Positions 44,240 to 54,536 of a stretch of 64,000 nucleotides of DNA are shown in pieces; within the stretch, counting starts at the first letter, position 1, and each line of letters starts with the position of its first letter. The stretch is from Alteracholeplasma palmae J233 (lineage in GTDB: Bacteria > Bacillota_I > Bacilli_A > Acholeplasmatales > Acholeplasmataceae): positions 310,001 to 374,000 of the forward strand of contig NC_022538.1 in the NCBI RefSeq assembly GCF_000968055.1, in the 5' to 3' direction. Below the pieces are notes generated by a model. It did no database searches and was not told the DNA's origin. It saw only the letters and a program-made list of their open reading frames with translations. The translations under genes and the position numbers were made by a program.

Positions 44240-45004
44240 ATGTCAATTGAACAAACATATAGAGACTCAGAAGAAGTATTAAAGATAAGTGATATTGTAG
44301 AAAAGTATCATAGAACATATGATACTGTTATTATGACTTTTCAAAGTAAAGTACTACCCGGACTTTTAGAAGAAAATAAAATAGAAGTCATAGAAGATTT
44401 AACTTTTGGAAATGCACATGGAAAACATCATGCATATAAAGTTATAGGACATGATAATATGATTTTTTATTTATGTCCAATAGGGGCACCTATGGCAGTT
44501 GGTATCCTAGAAGAAATCGTATATAAGCTAGGAATTAAAAATATAGTCATGTATGGTAGTTCTGGGGTTTTAGATAAAACAATTACAGAAGGAAAAATAA
44601 TTGTTCCTACTAAAGCTTATAGAGATGAAGGAACAAGTTATCACTATATGCCTAAAAGTGATTTTGTTGACCTTAGAAACTATATGAAAGTATCAAGCAT
44701 TCTAAAAGAAAGTAACATAGACTATGTAGAAGGCTATATCTGGACAACTGATGCTTTTTATAGAGAAACTAAAGAAATCTTTCAAGAAAGAAGAAACCAA
44801 GGTTGTATCGCAGTTGACATGGAAGTAAGTGCTGTTGAGGCTTTTTCTAGATTAAGAAATGTTAACTTATATAACTTTGTTTATGGGGCAGATAATCTAG
44901 ACTCTGAAAAATGGGATAAAAGAATATTAGGCAATTTATCATTAAGTAGTAGAGTGAATTATTTTTTAATTGCACTTTTAATTGCTAAAAAGATTAGTAG
45001 ATAA
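44240..45004 (+). CDS. Nucleoside phosphorylase (PNP/UDP family)
   Basis: A 254-residue protein. IGAPMAVGILEEIVYKLGIKNIVMYGSSGVLDK is the PNP_UDP_1 phosphate/ribose signature. TTDAFYRET and GCIAVDMEVSAVEAFSRLR carry the nucleoside-binding methionine-glutamate pair expected in uridine phosphorylase-like enzymes. It would split a nucleoside with phosphate in salvage. Base preference (uridine or purine) cannot be settled. It is translated from AGGAG overlapping the preceding gene end. Confidence 0.88.
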   Translation: MSIEQTYRDSEEVLKISDIVEKYHRTYDTVIMTFQSKVLPGLLEENKIEVIEDLTFGNAHGKHHAYKVIGHDNMIFYLCPIGAPMAVGILEEIVYKLGIKNIVMYGSSGVLDKTITEGKIIVPTKAYRDEGTSYHYMPKSDFVDLRNYMKVSSILKESNIDYVEGYIWTTDAFYRETKEIFQERRNQGCIAVDMEVSAVEAFSRLRNVNLYNFVYGADNLDSEKWDKRILGNLSLSSRVNYFLIALLIAKKISR

Positions 45005-45079
45005 AAGTCTACTCGTTTTTTACTCTATGATAAACCAATATTAATGATAAATATTAAAGATAATGAAGGTGAAACTCAT

Positions 45080-46162
45080 ATGAACTTTGAACAATTATTT
45101 GAAACGCTAGACCAACAAAATAGTATTTTAGTTATTTCAGATGTTTTAAAAAGAAGAGTCATTCAAATGAAAAGTGAATATGAAATAAAAAGTAAAAAAC
45201 TATTTAAATTTTCTATTTTAACAGAAAGTGAAGTAATAGATCTTTTAACTTTTAAAACAGATAAAGAACTTGTATTATATGCATTAAGTCAAAATAAAAT
45301 GCCTATTTCTATTACAAATGAAAAAATTAAGTTTGCCAAATATAATTTAAATCATGTAAATAATGATTTAAATCTATTTTTTGAATCAAATAAAAAATAC
45401 ATATATATAAATGAACTCTTTCTAGAAAAAGCTAAGAGCTCTAAATTCTACTTATTGAGCCAAGAATTACATCTAAAACCTATTTTTAACCATTTTAATA
45501 TAAGCTATGAAGTAGTTGGTATACTTAAAGAAAAAACTCCTATAATCCATAAATTTTCAAGTAAAAAAGAAGAAGTGTTTTATTTGTTTGAAAGTATTTC
45601 AAATTTATTAAAAAATGGAACAGATATTAATCATCTATATATTGCTAATCTTGATGAGACTTATCAATCAGAAATAATTAAGGTATCAAGATTTTATGGG
45701 ATTCCAGTTGATTTAAACAAACAATTTAAATTATATGATTTATCTTATGTGAGAAAAATAATGAGTTTTAGTCTTCCTAAGATTATAAAAGTCTTAACAG
45801 ATGATGACTATAGAAATGAGCAGTTTATAAAAATAAGAAGTCTTGATGAATCAAGTTTTGACCAAACAATCAATCAAATAGTTCATATTTTTAATCAATA
45901 TCCAATCGATAAATATGATGAAAATGACTTATTGAAAATGATTAAAGAAGACTTAAAACAAACTAATATTACTAAAAAACCAGTAAAAAATTCTATTTCA
46001 ATCATACCGTTAGACGAAATTATCGGATTAAAAGATATGGAAAGAGTATTTATTTTAAACACAAAATATGAATCATTTCCTACAATTAAAAAAGATAATG
46101 ATTACTTATCTGATACAGATAAAGAACTTATTTTCTATCCTACAAGTAGTCTAAGAAAATGA
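45080..46162 (+). CDS. addB: AddB-like helicase/nuclease subunit, N-terminal part (frameshifted)
   Basis: A 360-residue fragment from ATG 45080 (GAAGGTG upstream). It covers the inactivated helicase-like part: VVGILKEKTPIIHKFSSKKEEVFYLFESI.., HLYIANLDETYQSEIIKVSRFYGIPVDL, and VSIIPLDE-like SIIPLDEIIGLKDMERVFIL with NTKYESFPTIKKD. It ends at TGA 46160-46162 because the run AAAA at 46156-46159 has one base too many; the next frame continues the protein. AddB pairs with AddA for double-strand break repair. Identity rests on the architecture and the position directly before addA. Confidence 0.82.
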   Translation: MNFEQLFETLDQQNSILVISDVLKRRVIQMKSEYEIKSKKLFKFSILTESEVIDLLTFKTDKELVLYALSQNKMPISITNEKIKFAKYNLNHVNNDLNLFFESNKKYIYINELFLEKAKSSKFYLLSQELHLKPIFNHFNISYEVVGILKEKTPIIHKFSSKKEEVFYLFESISNLLKNGTDINHLYIANLDETYQSEIIKVSRFYGIPVDLNKQFKLYDLSYVRKIMSFSLPKIIKVLTDDDYRNEQFIKIRSLDESSFDQTINQIVHIFNQYPIDKYDENDLLKMIKEDLKQTNITKKPVKNSISIIPLDEIIGLKDMERVFILNTKYESFPTIKKDNDYLSDTDKELIFYPTSSLRK

Positions 46163-47507
46163 AAGTAACAATGGTTACTTAAGAAAACTTGTTCATTTAA
46201 ATGTTGTTGAGTATCTTTCATATCCAGAAAAGGATAAATATCAACAGTTTACACCAAGCGATCTTACCTTAGATTTAATGCTTGAAAATCAACCTTATAC
46301 TAAAATAAACATAGAAGATATTAGACATGGTTTTTCTAAAGAATACTATAAGACTTATTTTTCAAATAAAGATAAAGGAAGTCTATTAACTGATTTTACA
46401 GGAGCATTTCTTTTAAACCAAGATCAAAAAACACACCTTATTAACTATATAAAAAACAAGGGTGTCAGTCTAACTCCAACCTCATTGACTACATATTTTA
46501 AAGTTCCTTTTATTTATTATATTGAAAAGGTACTTGGTCTAGACACATTTAAAAAATCAATTAATTTATATTTAGGAGACTTTTTTCATATTTTAATTGA
46601 AGTTTTAATGGTTTTAAAGTATGAAGAAAAAACAATCAGAAATAGTGATTTTTCAAATGATAAAGAGCTTAATGAAGCTATTATTAACTATATTATTAAA
46701 AAAGATATGGACGGCTTTACTTATGAAGATTACTTTGAGGACTTTTTTGAAGTCTATTTTAAAAAAGAAATTCAATTCATTGTTAATTTAAAAAATAAGA
46801 ATATCAATGAGCTTGATGAAACAGAAAAATTATTAATTAAAATGCAATTTTATATTCATAAAAATAAATCATATATTACAAGAGCCTTAGAACGATTAAT
46901 TGATCTAGAAGATAATATTAGTTCTAAAGAACTTTATTTAGAAAAAGAAGTAATAATAAATGAGTTTAATGGACGAGCTGACTTAGTTAAGGTGTATCCT
47001 GATAATAGTTTTTCTATTATTGACTATAAAACTTCAAGCAAAGATGCTTTCCACTATGATAAAATTATTGAAATTTTTAAAGCTTTATTATCAGAAAATA
47101 AAGAAGAAGAAATTAGCCTTTCAGCACTTAATTTACTACAACTTATTTTCTATGCATACTTTATTAAAAAAGAAAACTCAAATCTTAAGTTAAAAGATTT
47201 AGCTTTTTATAGTTACTTTGAAGAGAACTTAAAACTTAATGCCTTATCAACAAGCGAATTAGATAAAGTATATTACACAACTGGTAAAGATAGAATGATT
47301 TCGTTAGAACAACTAGATAAGTTATATGAACTCATAGAAAAATTATTAGAACAAACTAAAAATGATATCTTTAATGCAGACTTCCCTATTACTGTAAGAA
47401 AAGATACGAATCAAAAAGAAGATCTAGAAGAAACGATCTATTCCATCTATGAAGCACTTGCATACTTTAACACAAATGAAGAAAGGGATGATGAAAATGA
47501 AGACTAA
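46155..47507 (+). CDS. addB: AddB-like subunit, C-terminal nuclease part (frameshifted)
   Basis: Continues the AddB frame from 46155 (ENESNNGYLRKLVHLNVVEY..) to TAA 47505-47507. The first ATG is 46278. It carries the PD-(D/E)XK nuclease: SLTPTSLTTYFKVPFIYYIEK, GDFFHILIE, GRADLVKVYPDNSFSIIDYKTS (Asp and DYK catalytic set). AddB of Bacillus has four cysteines binding an Fe-S cluster around this domain; the fragment contains no cysteine and has FKVPF where KCPF is usual. The joined protein would have 808 residues, shorter than Bacillus AddB. Its end overlaps the addA start by 11 bases. Confidence 0.82.
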   Translation, partial: ENESNNGYLRKLVHLNVVEYLSYPEKDKYQQFTPSDLTLDLMLENQPYTKINIEDIRHGFSKEYYKTYFSNKDKGSLLTDFTGAFLLNQDQKTHLINYIKNKGVSLTPTSLTTYFKVPFIYYIEKVLGLDTFKKSINLYLGDFFHILIEVLMVLKYEEKTIRNSDFSNDKELNEAIINYIIKKDMDGFTYEDYFEDFFEVYFKKEIQFIVNLKNKNINELDETEKLLIKMQFYIHKNKSYITRALERLIDLEDNISSKELYLEKEVIINEFNGRADLVKVYPDNSFSIIDYKTSSKDAFHYDKIIEIFKALLSENKEEEISLSALNLLQLIFYAYFIKKENSNLKLKDLAFYSYFEENLKLNALSTSELDKVYYTTGKDRMISLEQLDKLYELIEKLLEQTKNDIFNADFPITVRKDTNQKEDLEETIYSIYEALAYFNTNEERDDENED

Positions 47508-50500
47508 AGAAGATATAATGAATGAATATGGTCTTAATGACAAACAGGCTTTAGTCGTTATTGATGATTCCAAAGAACTAATTGTCCCTGCAGGTGCTGG
47601 TAGTGGTAAAACTAAAACATTAGTTACTAAAGTAGTTAACTTGCTAAAAGATGGGAAAAGTTTAGATGCCTTTTTAGTATTAACATTTACTAAAAAAGCA
47701 GCAACCGAGATGAAAGAAAGAATTAAAAAAGACTTGAAAAAAGCTCATTTAATTCAACTAGCAAATAAAATAGATAGTTCAAATATTTCAACCTTTGATG
47801 CCTTTGCTTATAATTATGTTAAGCAAAATGCCTCATTGATTGGACTAGATTCAAATATAGAGCTTTTAGATCAAGCTGTTTTCATGTCTACTAAAAAGAA
47901 AATCGTCTCAGAAATCATGCTAGATATTATGTTAAATGAAAAAAGTAGCAGCTTATATACTTTTATAGAGACCTTTACGGATAAGACAAACGAAGAAAGC
48001 TTTATCCTTGATGTGATTAATGTATATGAAAAATTAACAGAATCAAAAAAGATTGATGATATTAAACCAGAAGCACTTATTTTACAAGAAAAGTTATTTG
48101 ATTCTGAAAGCTTAAGAAAAAGACTAGAAGATATTTCACTAGATTTTGTTTATTCAAATGAAGAAATGTTAGAAGAGATATTTGTTTATTCTGATTATTT
48201 AGATAAAGTCATTTTAGAAAAGCCACTTTTTGAAGGTAAAAAATCCAAGTGGAAAGAAGTCTCTGTTTTTGATAAAAAGAAAATAGAAAAAATACTTAAG
48301 CCATATAAAGATTTATTTAAGACACAGCCTATGGTAGAAGATATTGATTTTGTCTATCAAACTGAAATAGAATATGCAAAAAATTTAATTGATTTTTTAA
48401 AAAGATATGAAGAAAAACTCGACTTTTTTAAACAAGAAACAAATAAATATGAGTTTAATGATATTGCCAATTTTTTAAATGAAATTCTTAAAAATAATAA
48501 AAGTACTTTAGAAAGATTAAAAGAAAGATTTAAGTATGTCTTTGTAGATGAATATCAGGATACCTCAAGTATCCAATCAGAGTTTTTAGAAATGCTCATT
48601 AAAGATAATGAAGACATTCATGTACTTTATGTAGGGGATATTAAACAAAGCATTTATAAATTTAGAAACGCCAAGCCTGAAACATTTATTAAGAAATTAG
48701 AAACCATTAAGTCTATTACTCTATCTACTAATTATCGTAGTTCTAAAAAAATTATTGACTTTGTCAATGGTTTATTTGTTAATATCTTAGATAATAAAGA
48801 AAAATACGATATTGATTATAAAGATAATCATCATATGGAAAGCGGATCTAAAGCATATGATATGAATGATACATCTTCTGATGTTTTTTTAGAAGAGTTA
48901 TATACAGAAGATGAAGATAAATCTAAAAATGACCCAGTGGAAGAAGCATTTGTGATAGGGCATAAGATTAAAGAATTAATAAAAGAAAAAAAACTAAAAG
49001 ATTATAAGGATGCGGCAATTCTTCTTAGAAATAAACAAGCCTTTAAAGTATTTAAAGATGTATTTAAGTATTTAGATATCCCACTACAAGTCCAAGTAGA
49101 TCAAAGAATTAAATCTAGTTATTTATTAAAACTAATGGCAAACATTTTAGCATTAAGCTTAGAAATTAAAGAAACAACAAAAGAAAACTATAAAGACAAA
49201 AGATTTAATTACTTTTCAATTGCCAGAAGTGAACTATTTAGATATGATGATTTTAAACTATTTAACCAATTAATTGATAGTACTAATTTAAAGAACAATA
49301 AAAAGTTAGAAATAGAAAAAGAAATATGGGATAAGTGTTATAAAGTTTATGAAGCTATTTATACTAAAACAAATTATGAAATTGTTGACACAATGGTAAA
49401 AGAGTTTCAAATCTATGAAAAAATTATTTACGCAACCAAAAAAGAAGATAAAGAATATCAAATAGAATATCTTTATAATATTTCAAAGACGTTATCTGAT
49501 CTTAATATCATTGGTGAAGATTTTGTTAAGTATATCTATCAATTAGCCTATGATGATAATATAAATTTGAGTCTGACTGTTTTACAAGACCAAGAAGAAA
49601 ATAGCGTTAGATTAACAAATATTCATCAATCTAAAGGTTTAGAATATGAAACGTTATTTGTTTGTGGATTAAATAAAAAATTTAGTGGTAATAAAATTAA
49701 AAAATTTAAATATAGTGAAGAGTCAAAGTTATTATTACAAGCTAAATTTAAAGACACAGCCCAACAAATCACATATGATAATATCTTACAAATGATCAAA
49801 AATAAAGGATTAGAAAAAGAAAAAGCTTCAGCCTTAAAAGAAGAGATGAGATTATTATATGTTGCCTCAACAAGACCTAAAAAAGCTCTTTATCTTATAA
49901 CGACCAGAAAAAGTGACTATTCTAATCTAGAATCATTTACAGATTACTTATATGAAAATAATATTGAATCATTAATTAAAAAAGAAAATATAAGAAGACA
50001 TACTGAATTTTTAAAACAAAATGACTATTATAAAAAATTAAGAGATACAAATGAGTATTATCCTAAACAAATTGATAATCTAGTTGATGATAGTTTTAAA
50101 TTCAACAGTTATGAACAAGAAGAGCCTAAAGCATCTTTATCAGTTAATCGTCTAATTGAAAATAATGAAAGACAAAACTTAAAAAAAGGGACACTCCTAC
50201 ATGAAACATATGAATATGCCACATTAGAGTCAAATATCCCTAAAATTAAAAAGTTTAATCAAACTATCTTTGCTGGTAAGAATTTAAAAGATGCACTTCA
50301 AATACATAAAGAGTTAGAGTTTATGTACACAGAAAGTAAAATCTTATACAAAGGTATTATTGATATGGTTGTAGTTTATGAAAATGAAGTTCATATTATA
50401 GACTATAAAACAAATGATATATCAGTTGATAAATATAAAAATCAGTTAGAAAGTTATGAAAAGTATATTCGACTCATATACCCAAATAAAGAGATTAAAA

Positions 50501-50547
50501 AATTCTTATACTCCATGGTAAAAGAAGAGCTAAAAGAAGTTAAATAA
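47497..50547 (+). CDS. addA: AddA helicase-nuclease
   Basis: A protein of about 1016 residues of the UvrD/AddA type. Walker A is PAGAGSGKT (about 31-39), followed by FTKKAATEMKERI, VDEYQDTSSIQSEF, YVGDIKQSIYKFRNA, LSTNYRSSKKII, TNIHQSKGLEYETLFV and MRLLYVASTRPKKAL, covering motifs I-VI. The C-terminal nuclease has GIIDMVVVYENEVHIIDYKTND. It is a 3'-5' motor that resects double-strand breaks with AddB to load RecA. ATG 47497 (AAAGGGA upstream) fits family starts. The frame is intact, unlike addB. Confidence 0.95.
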   Translation: MKTKEDIMNEYGLNDKQALVVIDDSKELIVPAGAGSGKTKTLVTKVVNLLKDGKSLDAFLVLTFTKKAATEMKERIKKDLKKAHLIQLANKIDSSNISTFDAFAYNYVKQNASLIGLDSNIELLDQAVFMSTKKKIVSEIMLDIMLNEKSSSLYTFIETFTDKTNEESFILDVINVYEKLTESKKIDDIKPEALILQEKLFDSESLRKRLEDISLDFVYSNEEMLEEIFVYSDYLDKVILEKPLFEGKKSKWKEVSVFDKKKIEKILKPYKDLFKTQPMVEDIDFVYQTEIEYAKNLIDFLKRYEEKLDFFKQETNKYEFNDIANFLNEILKNNKSTLERLKERFKYVFVDEYQDTSSIQSEFLEMLIKDNEDIHVLYVGDIKQSIYKFRNAKPETFIKKLETIKSITLSTNYRSSKKIIDFVNGLFVNILDNKEKYDIDYKDNHHMESGSKAYDMNDTSSDVFLEELYTEDEDKSKNDPVEEAFVIGHKIKELIKEKKLKDYKDAAILLRNKQAFKVFKDVFKYLDIPLQVQVDQRIKSSYLLKLMANILALSLEIKETTKENYKDKRFNYFSIARSELFRYDDFKLFNQLIDSTNLKNNKKLEIEKEIWDKCYKVYEAIYTKTNYEIVDTMVKEFQIYEKIIYATKKEDKEYQIEYLYNISKTLSDLNIIGEDFVKYIYQLAYDDNINLSLTVLQDQEENSVRLTNIHQSKGLEYETLFVCGLNKKFSGNKIKKFKYSEESKLLLQAKFKDTAQQITYDNILQMIKNKGLEKEKASALKEEMRLLYVASTRPKKALYLITTRKSDYSNLESFTDYLYENNIESLIKKENIRRHTEFLKQNDYYKKLRDTNEYYPKQIDNLVDDSFKFNSYEQEEPKASLSVNRLIENNERQNLKKGTLLHETYEYATLESNIPKIKKFNQTIFAGKNLKDALQIHKELEFMYTESKILYKGIIDMVVVYENEVHIIDYKTNDISVDKYKNQLESYEKYIRLIYPNKEIKKFLYSMVKEELKEVK

Positions 50548-50568
50548 TAAATAAGAAGGATTATAAAA

Positions 50569-51123
50569 ATGATTGTATTAGTAGGCGCAAGCGCAAGCGG
50601 AAAAACAGAAATTGCCCACATTCTAACATCTAAATACGGCTATAAAAAGTGTGTGACAACTACTACTAGAGAAAAAAGAGTAAATGAACAAGATGGAATA
50701 GACTATCATTTTATAACTAAAGAACACTTTTTAGAACTAAAAGAAGAAAATAGATTTGCAGAAAGTGCAGTCTATCAAGATAATTATTATGGTCTTCAAG
50801 TAAAAGATATTATTGAAAATGGCATCGCTATTCTAGAACCTAAAGGGGTAAATGAACTCATTAGACAAAAAAGAAATATCTATGTCATCTACATTCAAAC
50901 AAGTGAAAATCTTAGAAAAGAAAGAATGGAAAAAAGACTAGATAAAAAAGAAAGTATTAGTAATAGAATTTTAAATGATAGAACTATTTTTGAAGTTAAG
51001 CATATCACACACATTGATCTATTAATTGAAAATGAAAAACATGATTTAAATGAAGTGGCTAAAACAATTCATGAAGTATATCAAGAGTCGTTAAAATTGA
51101 AAACAATAAATAAAAATGTATAA
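50569..51123 (+). CDS. Guanylate-kinase-like protein
   Basis: A 184-residue P-loop protein. Walker A is GASASGKTEIA (7-17), then TTTTREKRVNEQDGIDYHFITKEHF (the GMP-binding TTR.PR..E..G.DY.F pattern), YGLQVKDI and a lid region RMEKRLDKKES. True Gmk has GPSGVGKST and TTRxPRxGE. Here the phosphate loop and PRPGE segment are altered, so substrate use is uncertain and a regulatory or paralogous kinase is possible. It is 21 bases after addA. Confidence 0.8.
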   Translation: MIVLVGASASGKTEIAHILTSKYGYKKCVTTTTREKRVNEQDGIDYHFITKEHFLELKEENRFAESAVYQDNYYGLQVKDIIENGIAILEPKGVNELIRQKRNIYVIYIQTSENLRKERMEKRLDKKESISNRILNDRTIFEVKHITHIDLLIENEKHDLNEVAKTIHEVYQESLKLKTINKNV

Positions 51124-51155
51124 TATAAGTATAAATAAACAGGAAGGTGAAAAAA

Positions 51156-51719
51156 ATGGCATTAATAGGAAAAAAAGTTTCTCCATTTAAGTTAAATGCT
51201 TATCACAATGATGCATTCATAGAAGTGGATGAAAAAGCATTAGAAGGAAAGTGGAGTGTAATTGTTTTTTACCCAGCGGACTTTAGTTTTGTTTGTCCAA
51301 CAGAATTAGAAGACTTAGCTAACAACTATACTAAATTTCAAGCACTAGGATGTGAAGTTTACTCAGCATCAACAGATACACATTTTGTACATAAAGCATG
51401 GCATGATGCTTCAGAAAAAATCAGAGGTATTAAATTCCCAATGTTAGCAGATCCAGCTGGAAAACTAGCTAAAGATTTTGATGTTTTAGTAGAAGAAGAT
51501 TGGCAAGCATTAAGAGGAAGCTTCGTAGTTAACCCTGAAGGTGTGATTGTAGCATACGAAATCAATGATATGGGAATTGGTAGAAGTGCTAAAGACTTAC
51601 TTAGAAGAGTAGAAGCGTCTCAATTCGTATATGAACACGGAGATCAAGTTTGCCCAGCTAACTGGACATTAGGAGATGAAACATTAACTCCTGATATTGA
51701 TTTAGTAGGAAAATTATAG
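51156..51719 (+). CDS. ahpC: AhpC-type 2-Cys peroxiredoxin
   Basis: A 187-residue peroxiredoxin. The peroxidatic cysteine is C47 in YPADFSFVCPTE, with the catalytic Thr/Arg environment, and the resolving cysteine C166 in GDQVCPANW. Both are present, giving a typical 2-Cys Prx1/AhpC enzyme that reduces H2O2 and organic peroxides. The AhpF reductase is not adjacent. ATG 51156 has AGGAAGGTG upstream; the ORF start three codons earlier has no spacing. IS copy 2 lies 120 bases downstream. Confidence 0.95.
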   Translation: MALIGKKVSPFKLNAYHNDAFIEVDEKALEGKWSVIVFYPADFSFVCPTELEDLANNYTKFQALGCEVYSASTDTHFVHKAWHDASEKIRGIKFPMLADPAGKLAKDFDVLVEEDWQALRGSFVVNPEGVIVAYEINDMGIGRSAKDLLRRVEASQFVYEHGDQVCPANWTLGDETLTPDIDLVGKL

Positions 51720-51834
51720 TGGATTCATTTTTGATTTTTATTATTGGCTTTATAACTGGAGTATCTTGTTGACATTAGGGTATTATCTAGGTAAATTTTT
51801 TAGAAAGTCAAGTAAAATCAAAATAGAAAAATAG
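51719..51834 (+). pseudogene. Remnant of a small membrane-protein gene
   Basis: GTG 51719 overlaps the ahpC stop and opens DSFLIFIIGFITGVSC then TGA. A neighbouring frame continues LTLGYYLGKFFRKSSK.. to TAG 51832-51834. Joined, it would be a one-helix protein of about 38 residues. One small shift separates the parts. This may be chance in AT-rich DNA. Confidence 0.25.
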
Positions 51835-51841
51835 AATTAAA

Positions 51842-53582
51842 GGGACTGTAACGAAATAAAAGTAACAGTCTATAAAACAAAAAAGCCGCTCTAGAATCCT
51901 AGGGCGGTTTTTTGGTATAATTATAGTATGCAAACACAACAAAATATACAACATAATTTTAACCCAAAACAGTTAAAATTACCACTACAATTAGACATAA
52001 AAATTCCTTTTGATAGTGAAGTTCGTACATTTGATGAAGTATTTAGAAAATTGGAGATAAAAAAATACTTAAATAGCTCAAAAGATCCAAGAGGTCGTAT
52101 GGGTTATAATCCGGTTCAAATGTTAAAACTGATCATGTTTTGTCAAATGGAAAAGATTCAATCCTTAAGAGATATGGCAAAAGCTGCTAAAAATGATATT
52201 AGAATCATGTGGCTTACAGATGAATTAATGCCAAGTCATCAAACAATAAAAACCTTTATGGATAAATACTTAGTTAAAGGAATAGATGAAATCTTTTATG
52301 AACTAAGTAAGTACTTAATAAAAAAAGAATCTATTGATACAGATAAATTATATATAGATGGTAATAAAATAGAATCGGTGGCTAATAAATATAGTTTTAC
52401 ATGGCGCGGTTCTATTGAAAAGTTTAGAGATAAGTTATATAAAAAATAACCAAACAGATAGAATCCTTAAATAAAAGATATGAAGACTCAGATATCTTCT
52501 TTCCAATACATGAAACATATAACACTGATAATTTAAATAGCATCAAAGACTTTCTACTTAATGAGATAGATAGGGAATTAATAGAGTTTAAATATGGTAA
52601 AGGAAAAAGAAAAACTACTTTACAAAGAGATTATGAACATATCTTAGAATATTTAGCTAAGTTAATAGAATATCAAAGACATTTAAAGATTATGGGTAAC
52701 GATAGAAACTCATATGCTAAAACAGATATAGACGCGACTTTTATGCATATGAAAGAAGATCATATGCGTAATAGTCAATTAAAACCAGGGTATAATATAC
52801 AAATTGGTGTATCAAATGAATATATCCTACATCTAGATATCTATAAAGAACGTAGTGATTATAAAACTTTGATTCCTTTTTTAGAAGGATTTAAGAAAAG
52901 TTATGACTTCTATCCAAAATATCCAGTAGCGGATGCTGGATATGGTGGATTAACGAATTATCGTTATTTAAAACTAAACGATATGGAGCTTTATCAAAAA
53001 TATGCAATGTATGCTAAAGATACGCATGACAAAAAAAGAATGAAAGATCCATATTTTCCATTTAACCTTACTAAAGAAGGTAATGATTATTTAACACCTA
53101 ATGGAGATACTTTAAAGTATCTGTATAGAAATAATCGAGGTAATGATGTATATGAATTACCAAATGGTAAGCGTAAAGAGATTAATGATGAAAATCTTAC
53201 ATACCAAAAAGAGGTGATTAAAAATCTTACATCACCATTAGGAATTGAATTAAGAGTTCAAAGGTCAATTCAAGTTGAGGGTGCCTTTGGAGTGATTAAA
53301 GAAGCATTTAAAGTAAGAAGATTTAGACGAAGATTAACTCATAATGTTAAAATGGAGTTTTATTTAACAGCTATTGGATATAATTTAAGAAAATATCATA
53401 ATAAAAAGTATAGAATAACAGAATAGATATCCACAATAAACTTAAGATTTTAATAGAATCTTCTTTTATCATGCTTAAAAATAGATGTTTTTTGATTTTA
53501 TCCACATAGTTCACGGTAGATATAAGAAAAAAAGAACTGTTAAGTTCTGAAGTAGTGAATTACTTCATTTCTTTACAGTCCC
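51842..53582 (+). mobile_element. IS1182-family insertion sequence, second copy
   Basis: Nearly identical to 6635-8376, in the same orientation and with the same ends, but one base shorter (1741). The hairpin, extended -10 and right-end stem-loops are all kept. Confidence 0.95.
51928..53426 (+). pseudogene. IS1182-family transposase, frameshifted
   Basis: The frame 51928-52449 stops early because a run of seven A in copy 1 (7223-7231 region) is six A here (near 52439-52446). The remaining frame is intact from there and includes an ORF from 52692 to 53426 with all three DDE residues. Other differences from copy 1 are few substitutions (for example SGND to EGND). The element is recent and could be mobilised by copy 1 in trans. 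Confidence 0.92.
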
Positions 53583-53706
53583 TTTTTTATTTATAAAAGT
53601 TTCATAGCGTAAAATAGTTTGTGTAAATGAATCTAGTTTATTAATGCTTAAAAATAGGCACTATGCTCTTTATTTGTCTATATGTGTAAACAAATTATAA
53701 TATTAC

Positions 53707-53735
53707 TTGATAAAAACAATTCTGACAATTATAAT
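53707..53735 (+). promoter_or_regulatory. Promoter of the lipoprotein/lipase operon
   Basis: TTGATA (53707-53712), 17-base spacer, TATAAT (53730-53735). GTGGGGGAA follows as ribosome binding site for the first gene. Confidence 0.82.
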
Positions 53736-53776
53736 AGAAACATAATTCAAATCAAGTTCTGTGGGGGAATATAAGT

Positions 53777-54523
53777 ATGAAAAAAATAGCAATCATATGT
53801 TTAACTTTAGTATTATCATTAGCACTTGTTGGGTGTAATGAAAAAGAACGTACCTTTGAAGAAGATGACATTATATATTATCAAGAAAGAGACTATAGTT
53901 CTATTATAGGTCTAACAGAAGAAGGTAAAAAGAAGAAACATATTATTTTAAAAGATGAAGTTAGAAACCAAGAGGTAAGAATAGGAAGAAGGCCTATCCG
54001 ATTTCCAGTAGCGCCCCATTTGGAAGGGGAGTTAGAAAGTGAAAATGTTGAAAAAGTATATATAATGTGGACTAGCAACAGAAATACTAATGTTTTGAGT
54101 CTTGAAAATCTACCTAAGGTAAAGAAATTTTTTTATATAAGTATCGATGCACCTGGAATCATTGAACGTAAATACTTTGAAAGTATAGATATGGATGGTG
54201 TGTATAATGCTAATGATGGAATATTTGAGCCAGATTATGAATGCAGGTTTTATTTTGCTAATGTATCATATAGACTAAACTATGAAGAAACACTCAAAAA
54301 AGATTTTTATTTTATAGATGATTATGATGATGAGTTAATAGATTTTATACCAAAAAATCCAATAAGAGAAGGCTATGAATTTAAAGGATGGTATAAAGAA
54401 AAAGAGTGTCTTAATTTATGGGATTTTAAAGAAGACAAGGTTAATAAAAAGAAGTATGATGATAATCAAAAATATGTATACGAAGAAACTATTCTTTATG
54501 CAGGATGGGATAAGAAAAATTAG
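53777..54523 (+). CDS. Lipoprotein with InlB-type repeat, copy A
   Basis: A 248-residue predicted lipoprotein: signal MKKIAIICLTLVLSLALVGC with lipobox LVGC (Cys20), then a region of about 150 residues without known domain. At the C-terminus is a Listeria-Bacteroides (InlB B/Flg_new) repeat, IREGYEFKGWYKEKECLNLWDF..ETILYAGW. The repeat is a surface-adhesion module. The 5' third and the last 230 bases are almost identical in DNA to the next gene, while the middle differs: a tandem duplication. It is the first gene of an operon with the 1394-residue secreted lipase-like protein. Confidence 0.82.
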   Translation: MKKIAIICLTLVLSLALVGCNEKERTFEEDDIIYYQERDYSSIIGLTEEGKKKKHIILKDEVRNQEVRIGRRPIRFPVAPHLEGELESENVEKVYIMWTSNRNTNVLSLENLPKVKKFFYISIDAPGIIERKYFESIDMDGVYNANDGIFEPDYECRFYFANVSYRLNYEETLKKDFYFIDDYDDELIDFIPKNPIREGYEFKGWYKEKECLNLWDFKEDKVNKKKYDDNQKYVYEETILYAGWDKKN

Positions 54524-54536
54524 GAGGACTTAGAAA

